Below are positions 18,701-26,947 of a stretch of 64,000 nt of DNA, one piece after another. Both the position numbers and the translations under genes were made by a program. Source of the stretch: UWMA-0277 sp965183885 (lineage in GTDB: Bacteria > Bacteroidota > Bacteroidia > Flavobacteriales > BACL11); assembly GCA_965183885.1 (NCBI GenBank), contig OZ238992.1, forward strand, positions 1,860,001-1,924,000. Reading direction: 5' to 3'. The notes beneath the pieces are model-generated. The model worked only from the letters and a program-made list of their open reading frames with translations. It made no database searches and had not been told where the DNA came from. Numbering within the stretch: the stretch's first letter is position 1; each line of letters opens with the position of its first letter.

Positions 18701-19815
18701 TTACTATACCTAAAACTAAAGCAGATTTATTTCTTATTCTTAATCAACAAAATAGTAGCATCACTACTATGCTTAATAATTATAATGCCTTAGTTGATGA
18801 TGGGAGAACAGAGGATATCTTACTTGAAATTGCTTTGGCAAGTGATCAAGAATTGAAAGATACTTTAACAGCATTTGCCCCTTATTTGTCGGATAGGACT
18901 TTAATAAGTATGTTGGAAAAATTCCCACATTTTGATGCCTTAAAAATGGCAAGTGTATTGATTGCCAACTCTCCTTTAAGTGAACGCGTAATGGAGGCTG
19001 TTATGGAACATGTATATTGTTGCGACCCTGTAATACTCAATAGCATCATCCTTTCACAAAACGGGGTGTCCAGTCGTAAGGAATTAGAGTGGCTTATTGA
19101 CGAAAGTTTATTCAACCGTAATACAGTACGTAATGAACTCATAGCCCTATATATGGATTCCTTGGCTTTGGATTCTGTAATCTGGCTCTTGGAACAGGAT
19201 AGCAGTTTGCAAAGCAAAAGGCAAATCCTTCCTTTTTATATTAAAAATAATAATTTTATTAAAGCACAAACTTGCATCAATCAACTAGCAGCAGTACAAG
19301 AAGGAAACTTGGATGCTAATTTACAGCTCAAGCAGTGGCAATTGAACCTGGCTGTAAGTGGGGAAAATACCAGTAATTTAGATAGCTTAAAGCAAGAACA
19401 ATTAGCTGCAATAGTAAATACAAGCTTGGATCTTAATATGCAAGCTAAGGTGTGGCACAAGCAACTCAGTGGGCAGGGCTATATAAGGAGCCCTTATCCT
19501 TTGGATGCAGGAACTGCAACGCGAAAAGCAGCGCCTACAACCTTAGCTACAGCAAGCTCTCCATCATTATTCAAATTACAACCTAACCCTAGTACAGTAT
19601 ATACTAACATTACTTGGGAGCAAGAAGCAGCAGGCTTGGTAAACATTCGTATTTATGATGTTGTAGGAAAGGAGGTGTTTGCACAAGAGGAAGAAGTAAG
19701 TGAAGGTATGCAAGTGCTTATCTTGGATTTGAGGGATTTAAAAGCTGGAATTTATTTTGTACATTGGGCAGCAAATAAACAAACAGAAACCCAACAATTT
19801 ATTAAAACGAAATAA
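15799..19815 (+). CDS. Large secreted beta-helix protein with T9SS type A sorting domain
   Basis: The 1338-residue product has an N-terminal signal peptide ending near SLAYSQ. A central region of about residues 430-880 is rich in short N- and G-containing turns (NNAVIEGAKVGIYTG, NDFVNNRHAVVLEGTHNARV), typical of right-handed parallel beta-helices. A helical, Leu-rich segment follows (about 970-1230). The C-terminus is a type A T9SS domain: LQPNPSTVYTNITW, IYDVVGKEVF, LKAGIYFVHW. Export through the outer membrane by the T9SS is therefore likely. Function is unknown; beta-helices often bind or cut polysaccharides, but no catalytic motif is visible. LRR genes follow after two bases. Its last kilobase is richer in G+C than the rest. 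Confidence 0.85.
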   Translation: MNCKITQIRKLSKKYVLLLSLVSITSLAYSQNCYDTYSPSQFINFSSTVNQGYMGEYQIFMPQSASYDLSYKIETVSFPFMPKCTLNIGTPQEVIICDNSNYTQRPLILADMNSYDPISKSWTEQNYEIFRVYKSQLTTNNGSLESDPSTLITDNFRHGYTAYGASTGQPIFPHTILKHTIYYSDATSGELVDSSIFIFDHTRGMMRTYPFTPYNDIIGGTTHTHDITMTIDNNYCPVTTPYNNSLRAILGNAFGTSLVGYDSQNNVYEPNAPVHHYTIDKPITLTTINPSERIIYNPSDFDIDLGNNSPPLVFPTGYTFKTVYGLYPSTDDVDLSDVNSLYVKPEDVPIQYLEDPITAAPLITDGVLKLSTCTIKSGKLIIEPCVSLHDLNIYVDADGEVVYNSNDIYMVNSSIQAINGGTIIDNYVFSGTYNCFQECYDASNYDYLNDHTITANTTWNQDKNIARVITVETGNTLTIDGATIQFGVNGKIVVEEGAHLVLDDCTLRNYCNYMWEGIEVWGNPNISQTSGASMPSTQTTVSMNNAVIEGAKVGIYTGKRDVDNILVVGFEGARIRANNSVFKNNKIAVEFLAYRNFNPYFTSITRNNESYFKSCVFETTKDIKDLQERPEAFVKMEGVDGIRFLACDFKNIDPSDFALHHRGTGIYGLDAGFKVGGCMTQQQAGTPCGNIGSNTFSGLAEGIWASSTNGAEFINIQQNDFVNNRHAVVLEGTHNARVNRNNFDIPAPTDIGYFYSPVGWSQYITMEKNDYDVPVGVYLRESTYFSVDENNFNGSGINNITSLHDHGAVGLIVNNSAAYEDQNNYTFGWGLAYNNTFTNLDIGLQAENDNRGYNNIQFSLDKYNEGLKFDCNNFNILDYSVYITGTSGNWGFLRDQGQCMPNAILEKPAANIFSTTNSNHHIYSNHTSNSYQFEYNTYDDRSPVNNIVLAIVDPCGTDAPANICPSTFTIPKTKADLFLILNQQNSSITTMLNNYNALVDDGRTEDILLEIALASDQELKDTLTAFAPYLSDRTLISMLEKFPHFDALKMASVLIANSPLSERVMEAVMEHVYCCDPVILNSIILSQNGVSSRKELEWLIDESLFNRNTVRNELIALYMDSLALDSVIWLLEQDSSLQSKRQILPFYIKNNNFIKAQTCINQLAAVQEGNLDANLQLKQWQLNLAVSGENTSNLDSLKQEQLAAIVNTSLDLNMQAKVWHKQLSGQGYIRSPYPLDAGTATRKAAPTTLATASSPSLFKLQPNPSTVYTNITWEQEAAGLVNIRIYDVVGKEVFAQEEEVSEGMQVLILDLRDLKAGIYFVHWAANKQTETQQFIKTK

Positions 19816-19817
19816 TC

Positions 19818-20978
19818 ATGAATACGATTAAAAATAGGTTTAGAATGAGTAAAACAATATTTATAATTTTACTGCTCTTTTTTCCTTTTATCAGTTTTTC
19901 TCAAAATACTTATGTACCTGATGATAATTTTGAACAAGAATTAATTAATCAAGGTTATGATACTGTGCTGGATGATTATGTGCTTACAGCTAATATTAAT
20001 ACACTCACAATACTTAATGTTGCTGGTGAAAGTATAGCTGATTTAACAGGAATAGAAGATTTTAGTAGTTTAGAACAGCTTTTTTGTGATAATAATCAAT
20101 TAGCAACTATTAACCTTAGTCCGTTAGCAGACCTTATGTATCTAGATTGTGATGGCAATCAACTCACCACCCTTGATATATCATTAAACTTAAAGTTAGG
20201 AGGGCTTACTTGTGCTTTTAATCAAATTCAAAGTATAAGCTTAAATGATTCTTTAGAGATACTTCATTGTCATAATAATCAACTGGACACATTAAATTTT
20301 AATAACCATGAAAAAATAGAGATTATAGGATGTGAAAATAATAATTTAACAAGTTTAATAGTGGATAGCTGTATTAACTTAGATAGATTGTATTGTTCTG
20401 GTAATCAATTGAGTACTTTAGATGTTAGTACTGCTATACAATTGAAAAATTTATATTGTAATGAGAATCAATTATCTAACTTAATATTAAATGATTCTTT
20501 AGAATTCTTATATTGTAATGATAATCAATTGCTTAATATAGGATTAAGTGGAAAAATAGCTTTAGAGGCTTTATATTGTTTAGATAATTTACTTTTAACA
20601 TTAGACGCTAGTTCAAACCCTAATTTACAACATTTTTATTGCTCTAATAATAATCTCACTAGTTTAGATTTAAGAAATGGTGGTAATAATTTTATTCTAA
20701 AAGCTAAAAATAACCCTGATTTAAATTGCATTAATGTTAGTGATACTGCTTTAGCAAATGCTAATTGGACAGTTGCTAATAATAATATTGATTCCCAGCA
20801 TTATTTTAGTTTGGACTGTAGTGTAAGTGCTATTGAGGAGCCTTTTACTAACAATGATAAAACTCTAGTTAAGATAGTAGATATTTTAGGAAAAACAGTA
20901 AGCCCTAAACAAGAGGGTATTTTGTTTTATATTTTTAGTGATGGCACTATAGAAAAGCGTATAAGGGTTAAAAATTAA
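19818..20978 (+). CDS. Secreted leucine-rich-repeat protein with short C-terminal signature (copy 1)
   Basis: The 386-residue product has a signal peptide ending near ISFSQ, the motif TYVPDDNFEQELINQGYD, then repeats of about 21 residues of the type LYCSGNQLSTLDVSTAIQLK. This is the bacterial LRR type with a Cys before the Asn. The C-terminus is not a classical T9SS domain but a roughly 35-residue segment beginning TLVKIVDILGK and ending DGTIEKRIRVKN. It starts two bases after the beta-helix gene and is a tandem partner of the next gene, with near-identical C-terminal coding sequence. It probably lies on the cell surface, with a binding rather than enzymatic role (inference). Confidence 0.8.
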   Translation: MNTIKNRFRMSKTIFIILLLFFPFISFSQNTYVPDDNFEQELINQGYDTVLDDYVLTANINTLTILNVAGESIADLTGIEDFSSLEQLFCDNNQLATINLSPLADLMYLDCDGNQLTTLDISLNLKLGGLTCAFNQIQSISLNDSLEILHCHNNQLDTLNFNNHEKIEIIGCENNNLTSLIVDSCINLDRLYCSGNQLSTLDVSTAIQLKNLYCNENQLSNLILNDSLEFLYCNDNQLLNIGLSGKIALEALYCLDNLLLTLDASSNPNLQHFYCSNNNLTSLDLRNGGNNFILKAKNNPDLNCINVSDTALANANWTVANNNIDSQHYFSLDCSVSAIEEPFTNNDKTLVKIVDILGKTVSPKQEGILFYIFSDGTIEKRIRVKN

Positions 20979-21032
20979 ACGCTAGACTATTAATATGAGA
21001 ATTTAGATATTATGCTAACAACTAAATACTAA

Positions 21033-21052
21033 CAACTAGCAACTAGCAACTA
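21033..21052 (+). repeat. Three tandem 7-mers just upstream of LRR copy 2
   Basis: CAACTAG occurs at 21033-21039 and 21040-21046, and CAACTAT at 21047-21053 agrees in its first six bases, with degenerate related sequence just before. The tract ends about ten bases before the ATG at 21062, inside the ribosome-binding region. Confidence 0.75.
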
Positions 21053-21061
21053 TTTTAAATC

Positions 21062-22261
21062 ATGAATACAATTAAAAGAATACTGCTACTGCTTTTTTTT
21101 CCATTCTTAGCATTAGCGCAGCAAACTTATGTTCCTGATGATAATTTTGAACAAGAATTAATCAATCAAGGTTATGATACTGTATTAGATGATTATGTGC
21201 TTACAGCTAATATAGATCAATTGTTACTGTTAAATGTTAATAGTAGCAATATTGCTGACTTAACAGGAATAGAAGATTTTATACTGCTGGAAGAACTCTA
21301 TTGTGGAAATAATCAGCTTTCAGTATTGGATGTAAGTAATAACCAAAACTTGAAGAAATTATATTGTGACCATAATCAGTTGGTAAGTATTGATCTTAGC
21401 ACACTTACACAGTTAGTTGATTTGTCATGTAGTGTAAATCAATTAATAGGACTTGATTTATCATTAAATATTAATTTAGTAGCTGTTAATTGCCCTGATA
21501 ATCAAATCCAAAATATTACTATTAATGATTCTTTAGAAATACTTCATTGTCATAATAATCAACTTACTACATTGGATTTCAGTAATCATAAAAAGATTAA
21601 TAATTTATTATGTACTGATAATAATTTAACTAGCTTAATAATGGACAGTTGTACTAATCTAGATGAGCTTATATGTAGTGCTAATCAACTAAGTACTTTA
21701 GATGTTAGTACAGCAATACAACTAAGTACACTTAAGTGTTACGATAACCAAATAACACAGTTAAACCTTAATGATTCTTTAGAAGGGCTGCATTGTTATG
21801 AAAATCAACTTACAGATTTAAGTTTAATTAATAAGACTGCATTGAAGTATTTAATTTGTAATGATAATTTTATAACAACATTAGATGTGAGTTCAAGCCC
21901 TAATTTGCAAACTTTTTATTGTTTTAATAATAATCTTATTAGTTTAGATTTAAGAAATGGGATTAATAATAATTTTGTTTTAAAAACAATTAATAATCCA
22001 GGTTTATATTGTATTTCTTATGATGATACTGCTTGGGCAAATACTTATTTAACAGTAGCTAATAACCTTATAGATTCCCAGCATTATTTTAGTTTGGACT
22101 GTAGTGTAAGTGCTATTGAGGAGCCTTTTACTAGTACTGATAAAACGCTAGTTAAGGTAGTAGATATTTTAGGTAAAGAAGCAACAGCCAAACAAAAAGG
22201 TTTACTCTTTTATATTTTTAGTGATGGGACTATAGAAAAGCGTATAAGGGTTAAAGATTAA
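21062..22261 (+). CDS. Secreted leucine-rich-repeat protein with short C-terminal signature (copy 2)
   Basis: The 399-residue product has the same plan as the gene before it: signal peptide (ending LALAQ), TYVPDDNFEQELINQGYD, an array of LRRs of the LYCxxNQLxxLDxSxN type, and a C-terminal TLVKVVDILGK...DGTIEKRIRVKD segment. The two share almost identical DNA in the first 50 codons and in the last 60 codons, and also in the first 25 or so bases after the stop, while the central repeats have diverged. This is a tandem duplication. Secretion and surface display are inferred. Confidence 0.8.
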   Translation: MNTIKRILLLLFFPFLALAQQTYVPDDNFEQELINQGYDTVLDDYVLTANIDQLLLLNVNSSNIADLTGIEDFILLEELYCGNNQLSVLDVSNNQNLKKLYCDHNQLVSIDLSTLTQLVDLSCSVNQLIGLDLSLNINLVAVNCPDNQIQNITINDSLEILHCHNNQLTTLDFSNHKKINNLLCTDNNLTSLIMDSCTNLDELICSANQLSTLDVSTAIQLSTLKCYDNQITQLNLNDSLEGLHCYENQLTDLSLINKTALKYLICNDNFITTLDVSSSPNLQTFYCFNNNLISLDLRNGINNNFVLKTINNPGLYCISYDDTAWANTYLTVANNLIDSQHYFSLDCSVSAIEEPFTSTDKTLVKVVDILGKEATAKQKGLLFYIFSDGTIEKRIRVKD

Positions 22262-22297
22262 TGCTAGGCTATTAGATATGAGAATTTAGAAGAGCTA

Positions 22298-23212
22298 ATG
22301 AAAAAAATTTTAATTACTGGAGGAACAGGTCTTGTTGGTAAGGAACTTTCAAAGTTATTGCTACAAGAAGGTTATGAGGTTGCTATGCTTACAAGGTCGC
22401 CCAATGTTAAAGATAATGTTATTAAGTATTTTCAGTGGGATATTAAAAATGAAGTAATTGAGAAAGGTGCATTTGAAGATGTGAATATTCTTATTCATTT
22501 GTCGGGTGCTAATATTGGAGAGAAAAGGTGGACGCAGGAAAGAAAAGATGAAATCTATAGCAGTAGAATAAATTCAACCAAATTTTTATTATCATACATT
22601 AAAAAGAATAATGTTAAGATTGATCATTTTATATCAGCATCAGCAATTGGATATTATGGAACAGTTACATCTGATAAAATCTATTCTGAAACAAGTAGCC
22701 CTGGGAATTGTTTTTTGGCAAATACTTGTGCTGATTTGGAAGAAGAAGTCTTAAATTTTATGAATATTGGAGTAGCAACTACAATATTAAGAACAGGTAT
22801 TGTACTTTCATCAGAAGGAGGGGTTTTAAGTAAAATTATAATTCCTGCAAAAATGGGTTTAAATACAGCCTTGGGAAAAGGAAATCAGTTTATGCCTTGG
22901 ATTCATATAAAGGATTTAGCACGTTTATATCTTGAGCTAATTAATAAAAAAGAACAGGGGGTATTTAATGCTGTGGCTTCAGAACATTGTACAAATTTTA
23001 AGTTTTCTAAAACTTTATCTGAAGTGTTAAGAAAACCATTTTTTCTTCCTAAGATACCTGCTTTTATACTAAGAATAGTATTGGGTGAAATGTCAACTAT
23101 TGTTCTTGAGGGTAGTAGGGTAAGTAATGATAAAGTTAAGGCTATTGGTTTTCAATTTGAATATGATTCTTTAAAAATTGCTTTAAAAAACTTATTCAAG
23201 AAAGAATATTAG
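22298..23212 (+). CDS. TIGR01777-family NAD(P)-binding epimerase-like protein
   Basis: The 304-residue product begins MKKILITGGTGLVGKELSKLL, a Rossmann GxxGxxG loop. It contains the subgroup motifs HLSGANIGEKRWT, SASAIGYYG (with the Tyr of the SDR active site) and LRTGIVLSSEGGVL of the SulA/YfcH-like extended SDR group (TIGR01777, with the DUF1731 C-terminal region). The substrate is unknown for the family. It is soluble and 36 bases downstream of the LRR pair; whether it is co-transcribed with them is unclear. Confidence 0.88.
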   Translation: MKKILITGGTGLVGKELSKLLLQEGYEVAMLTRSPNVKDNVIKYFQWDIKNEVIEKGAFEDVNILIHLSGANIGEKRWTQERKDEIYSSRINSTKFLLSYIKKNNVKIDHFISASAIGYYGTVTSDKIYSETSSPGNCFLANTCADLEEEVLNFMNIGVATTILRTGIVLSSEGGVLSKIIIPAKMGLNTALGKGNQFMPWIHIKDLARLYLELINKKEQGVFNAVASEHCTNFKFSKTLSEVLRKPFFLPKIPAFILRIVLGEMSTIVLEGSRVSNDKVKAIGFQFEYDSLKIALKNLFKKEY

Positions 23213-23221
23213 TAAATAAGA

Positions 23222-23719
23222 CTACTTCTCATTTTCTGAAGTCTTTGTAAATCTAATACCACCACATTGTGAGAAGTTTCCTGAAATAGGTGCTTCAATT
23301 TTTAATTCATATTCAGCAATAAAACTTCTGGCTAGTGCTGCAAATTGTTTTTCTTTTTCTGGAGTAAATAATTCTGATTTTGTTGAGTATAGAAAATATT
23401 CAACCTTTCCTTCTTTAGAGAAATAGATTTTATTGAAAAAGCGAGAGTCTTCTTCCCAGTAAAACCCATTTTCCTTTAAATGTTTTCCAAAATCTTTTAA
23501 AAATTTTCCCCATGTATCATACCATTCTTTTTGGGCATCACCTAAGAATACTGCAGGTTTAGTAGAGTCAGCATGTACAGCGTTTAGGTAGATGATATCA
23601 AGTTCCAACATACTTATACTTGCTTCTTTTCTATAATTTATTATTGATTCTACCACTTGTGCACTTGTATTAGATATAAATAAACTACTAGCGAATAAAA
23701 AGAATAAGACTTTTTTCAT
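23222..23719 (-). CDS. Exported protein of unknown function
   Basis: The 165-residue product has a signal peptide (MKKVLFFLFASSLFISNTSAQ). The mature part is alpha/beta-like, with the segments FLGDAQKEWYDTWGKFLKDFGKHLKENG and KIYFSKEGKVEYFLYSTK, and ends in a short FSQCGGIRF motif with the only cysteine. I do not recognise a family; the layout resembles periplasmic single-domain proteins in Flavobacteriales. It converges with the epimerase gene (ends 10 bases apart). A TAnnTTTG box sits 15 bases upstream of the ATG. Confidence 0.7.
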   Translation of the reverse strand: MKKVLFFLFASSLFISNTSAQVVESIINYRKEASISMLELDIIYLNAVHADSTKPAVFLGDAQKEWYDTWGKFLKDFGKHLKENGFYWEEDSRFFNKIYFSKEGKVEYFLYSTKSELFTPEKEKQFAALARSFIAEYELKIEAPISGNFSQCGGIRFTKTSENEK

Positions 23720-23734
23720 AATTATATGTTTTCA

Positions 23735-23742
23735 CAAATATA
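23735..23742 (-). promoter_or_regulatory. Predicted -7 box for the 165-residue exported protein
   Basis: The reverse strand reads TATATTTG, matching TAnnTTTG, 15 bases before the ATG at 23719. Confidence 0.45.
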
Positions 23743-23841
23743 GAGAAGTTTATTAAATTCCTATTTCTAAAGCTTTAATTCTTAATAATTAATAGGCAGT
23801 AAATCTAAATCTTAAAACAGCAGAGAAAACTTCATTTTTTA

Positions 23842-23849
23842 TACTTTTG
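23842..23849 (+). promoter_or_regulatory. Predicted -7 box for pheT
   Basis: TACTTTTG matches TAnnTTTG and ends 28 bases before the pheT ATG at 23878. No TTG is seen at the usual -33 distance. Confidence 0.45.
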
Positions 23850-23877
23850 CAATTATTAGTTAAACTATAATTATCTT

Positions 23878-26301
23878 ATGAATATATCCTATAACTGGCT
23901 TAAAAATTACTTAAATCTTAACCTTCCTGTTGAAGAAGTATCTCAATTATTAACTGATACTGGTTTGGAAGTGGAGGGTGTAGCAACAGTAGAAAGTATA
24001 AAAGGGGGGCTTAAAGGAGTTGTTGTTGGTGAGGTAATTACTAAAGAACAACATCCTAATGCTGATAGATTAAGCGTAACAACAGTAGATGTAGGAGCTG
24101 AGGAACATTTGCAAATTGTTTGTGGAGCACCAAATGTAGCAGCAGGACAAAAAGTTCCAGTAGCTACAGTAGGTACTATGCTTTATGATGGTGATGAGTC
24201 TTTCAAAATTAAGAAAGGAAAAATTAGAGGGGAAGTATCATTAGGAATGATTTGTGCAGAAGATGAACTAGGTTTAGGAAAAGGGCATGATGGTATTATG
24301 GTTTTAGATGCAGCTGCTAAGGTAGGAACTCCTGCTGCTGAGTATTTCAATATAGAATCGGATATAGTATTTGAAATTGGATTAACTCCTAATAGATCGG
24401 ATGCAATGGGGCATATTGGAGTAGCTCGTGATTTAATGACGGTACTTAACCACAGAGGAGCAGACTTGACATTATGTTTGCCTAAAACTGATGCCTTTAA
24501 GGTAGAAAATACAAATAATACTATTGAAGTTGAGGTTAGCGATAATACTTTATGTCCTAGATATTCTGGAGTAAGTATTAGTGGTTTAAAGGTAGCTGAA
24601 TCACCAGAATGGTTGCAGAATAAATTAAAAGCAATTGGACTAACGCCAATTAATAATATTGTTGATATTACTAATTATGTATTGCATGAAACAGGACAGC
24701 CTTTACATGCTTTTGATTATGATAAGATTTCAGGAAATAAGGTTGTAGTTACTACTGTAGCAGATAAAACAAAGTTTTTAGCTTTAGATGAAGCAGAAAG
24801 AGAACTTTCTGCTGCTGATTTAATGATTTGTGATACAGATAAACCTATGTGTATTGCAGGTGTTTTCGGTGGTTTGGATTCGGGAGTAACGGAAACAACA
24901 ACAGCTATCTTTTTAGAGTCAGCATATTTTAACCCTGTTAGTGTAAGGAAAACAGCTAAAAGACATAACTTAAGCACAGATGCTTCATTTAGGTTTGAGC
25001 GTGGTTGTGACCCTAATATTACGCTTTATGCTCTTAAGCGTGCAGCATTATTAATGCAAGAAGTTGCTGGTGGAGTAATTGCTTCAGAAATTACAGATAC
25101 TTACCCTGCTAAAATTGAGCATTTTAATGTTGAGCTTACTTATGCAAAAATGGACAGCTTAATAGGAGAGGTAATTGCTAGGGAAGCAGTAAAAGCTATT
25201 CTTACTGATTTAGAGATTGAAATTGTTAAGGCTACTGATGAAGGTTTAAGTTTAAAAGTTCCTCCTTTTAGAGCAGATGTACAGCGAGAGGTGGATGTAA
25301 TTGAAGAGGTATTAAGAATTTATGGGTTTAATACTGTAGCAATACCTACTAAGTTAAATGCTTCAATTTCTTATGCAAAAGCAGTAAATCCTGAAGAGAT
25401 TACAAATACAGTTGCTAATTTATTATCTAATACGGGCTTTAATGAGGCTATGAATAATTCGCTTACTAAAGGAGAGTATACTGCTTTAATACCTGAACTG
25501 GATATTGAAAAGAATGTAAGTTTATTAAATCCTTTATCACAAGATTTGAATGTAATGCGTCAGTCATTATTATTTAGTGGTTTGGAAAATATAGCTTATA
25601 ATCAGAATAGAAAAAATGCTGATATTAAGTTTTATGAGTTTGGAAAAACATATCATAAAACTGAAGAAGGAAATATTGAAAATCAGCACTTACAAATTTT
25701 AGTTAGTGGTAGGATAAATGCTGAAAATTGGAATACAAACTCCGACAAGGCTGATTTTTACTTTATTAAAGAAAAAGTAGCACATGTTCTTAATAGACTT
25801 GGAATAACAAAGGTAAAATCTGAATCCATTATAACACATGGTTTTTCACAAGGATTAATGTATAGTTTTAAGAAAAAAAGATTGGTTTGTTTTGGTAAAT
25901 TAGACCAAAAACTAACGAAGGCATTCGGAGTAAAATCGGAGGTGTATGCAGCTGATTTTAATTGGGATCTTATTCTTGAGCTTGTAGCTTATAATAAAAC
26001 TAAATATAAAGAAGTTTCAAAATTCCCTGAGGTGCGTAGAGATTTATCTTTACTTATTGATAAATCTGTTTCTTTTGATGCTTTAAAGAAAATTGCTTTA
26101 CAAGCTGATAATAAGATATTAAAGGATGTAAATCTTTTTGATGTATATGAAGGGGATAAGTTACCAGAAGGTAAAAAGTCTTATGCAATATCTTTTATTA
26201 TGGCTGATGCTGCCAAAACATTAACTGATAAATATGTGGATAAGGTAATGGATAAGTTGATGAAATCCTTCACTGATAAAGCAGGAGCAGAGCTAAGATA
26301 A
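23878..26301 (+). CDS. pheT: Phenylalanyl-tRNA synthetase beta subunit
   Basis: PheT forms the alpha2-beta2 synthetase with PheS and charges tRNA-Phe. The 807-residue product shows the full domain order: N-terminal ISYNWLKNYL, an EMAP/tRNA-binding fold (about 40-155, GVVVGEVITKEQHPNADRLSV), the B3/B4 editing region (LTPINNIVDITNYVLHETGQPLHAFD), B5 (about 405-480), a catalytic-like core, and a C-terminal anticodon-binding FDX-ACB domain (KFPEVRRDLSLLIDK). The length is typical. PheS is not adjacent, which is common in this phylum. Confidence 0.96.
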   Translation: MNISYNWLKNYLNLNLPVEEVSQLLTDTGLEVEGVATVESIKGGLKGVVVGEVITKEQHPNADRLSVTTVDVGAEEHLQIVCGAPNVAAGQKVPVATVGTMLYDGDESFKIKKGKIRGEVSLGMICAEDELGLGKGHDGIMVLDAAAKVGTPAAEYFNIESDIVFEIGLTPNRSDAMGHIGVARDLMTVLNHRGADLTLCLPKTDAFKVENTNNTIEVEVSDNTLCPRYSGVSISGLKVAESPEWLQNKLKAIGLTPINNIVDITNYVLHETGQPLHAFDYDKISGNKVVVTTVADKTKFLALDEAERELSAADLMICDTDKPMCIAGVFGGLDSGVTETTTAIFLESAYFNPVSVRKTAKRHNLSTDASFRFERGCDPNITLYALKRAALLMQEVAGGVIASEITDTYPAKIEHFNVELTYAKMDSLIGEVIAREAVKAILTDLEIEIVKATDEGLSLKVPPFRADVQREVDVIEEVLRIYGFNTVAIPTKLNASISYAKAVNPEEITNTVANLLSNTGFNEAMNNSLTKGEYTALIPELDIEKNVSLLNPLSQDLNVMRQSLLFSGLENIAYNQNRKNADIKFYEFGKTYHKTEEGNIENQHLQILVSGRINAENWNTNSDKADFYFIKEKVAHVLNRLGITKVKSESIITHGFSQGLMYSFKKKRLVCFGKLDQKLTKAFGVKSEVYAADFNWDLILELVAYNKTKYKEVSKFPEVRRDLSLLIDKSVSFDALKKIALQADNKILKDVNLFDVYEGDKLPEGKKSYAISFIMADAAKTLTDKYVDKVMDKLMKSFTDKAGAELR

Positions 26302-26430
26302 TTACTGTTTTTCAGCAAAACATTTTAAGCTGTAAAGAGTTGTTTAAATTACTGTTTCTTAGCAAAATCTTTAAACTGTAAAAGAGTTGTTTAAGATTTA
26401 TTACTGTTTCTCAGCAAAATCTTTAAACTG
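26302..26430 (-). repeat. Three degenerate tandem copies of a gene 3' end
   Basis: Units start at 26302, 26349 and 26401 (periods 47 and 52). Each begins TTACTGTTTyTyAGCAAAA, and the first two also share TAAAGAGTTGTTTAA. The third unit is the last codons of the SRPBCC gene on the minus strand (QFKDFAEKQ and stop). The second unit would read QFKDFAKKQ and stop in the same orientation. The array fills the gap between pheT and the SRPBCC gene. Confidence 0.85.
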
Positions 26431-26925
26431 GTTCCACCACTTTTCACCTTGTTTTTTGAACATGTTAGGGAATAGGCGCATCATAATTTTAACAGGCCAA
26501 AAGTTTACTTTAAAATAATCAATCTCTGCTGTCCATAAGGTAGTGTTAGCATCAATTGCTGTAAAATGATTATTCATAGTATTACTCATATGGACATGTT
26601 CAACTAAAACCTTAAACTCTTTAGGTAAGTTAGCTGTAAGAACTGTTTCTTTTAGTTCCATAGTGTTTTTTTTACCTTGTGCTAGTTTAATAATAGAAAC
26701 AGCCCCCTTTTCATTATCAGCCCCAGAAATTAACTCTTTACTTATAAAACCATCTTGCCAATGCTTAAAATTATTTTGGTCTTGCCAAAGAGCAATTGTT
26801 TTTTCTAGGGGTTGTTTTATTTCAATTTCTGCTGTAAATTTCATAGGTTTATGTTCTGAAGCTGCTAAGTAGTATAAAAACATTAGCGTAGCTATTAATA
26901 TTGAGAGTACTAGTTTTTTAATCAT
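26401..26925 (-). CDS. SRPBCC-family (START-like) protein with N-terminal membrane anchor
   Basis: The 174-residue product starts with a hydrophobic segment (VLSILIATLMFLYYLA), then an SRPBCC domain: FTAEIEIKQPLEKTIALWQDQNNFKHWQDGF at the start, a central beta sheet, and the long C-terminal helix MMRLFPNMFKKQGEKWWNQFKDFAEK. This fold binds hydrophobic ligands, and bacterial single-domain members rarely have an assigned substrate. It follows the FAD dehydrogenase gene by 22 bases, so they may be co-transcribed. Its last ten codons are duplicated twice downstream. Confidence 0.8.
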   Translation of the reverse strand: MIKKLVLSILIATLMFLYYLAASEHKPMKFTAEIEIKQPLEKTIALWQDQNNFKHWQDGFISKELISGADNEKGAVSIIKLAQGKKNTMELKETVLTANLPKEFKVLVEHVHMSNTMNNHFTAIDANTTLWTAEIDYFKVNFWPVKIMMRLFPNMFKKQGEKWWNQFKDFAEKQ

Positions 26926-26947
26926 TTTTCAAAATTAATAAAATTAC

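Noticed and set aside
19818..22261. Regular repeats in this region taken as a CRISPR array
   Set aside because: The repeats are in-frame leucine-rich repeats of about 63 bases with variable sequence, not identical direct repeats with unique spacers; no cas genes are present.
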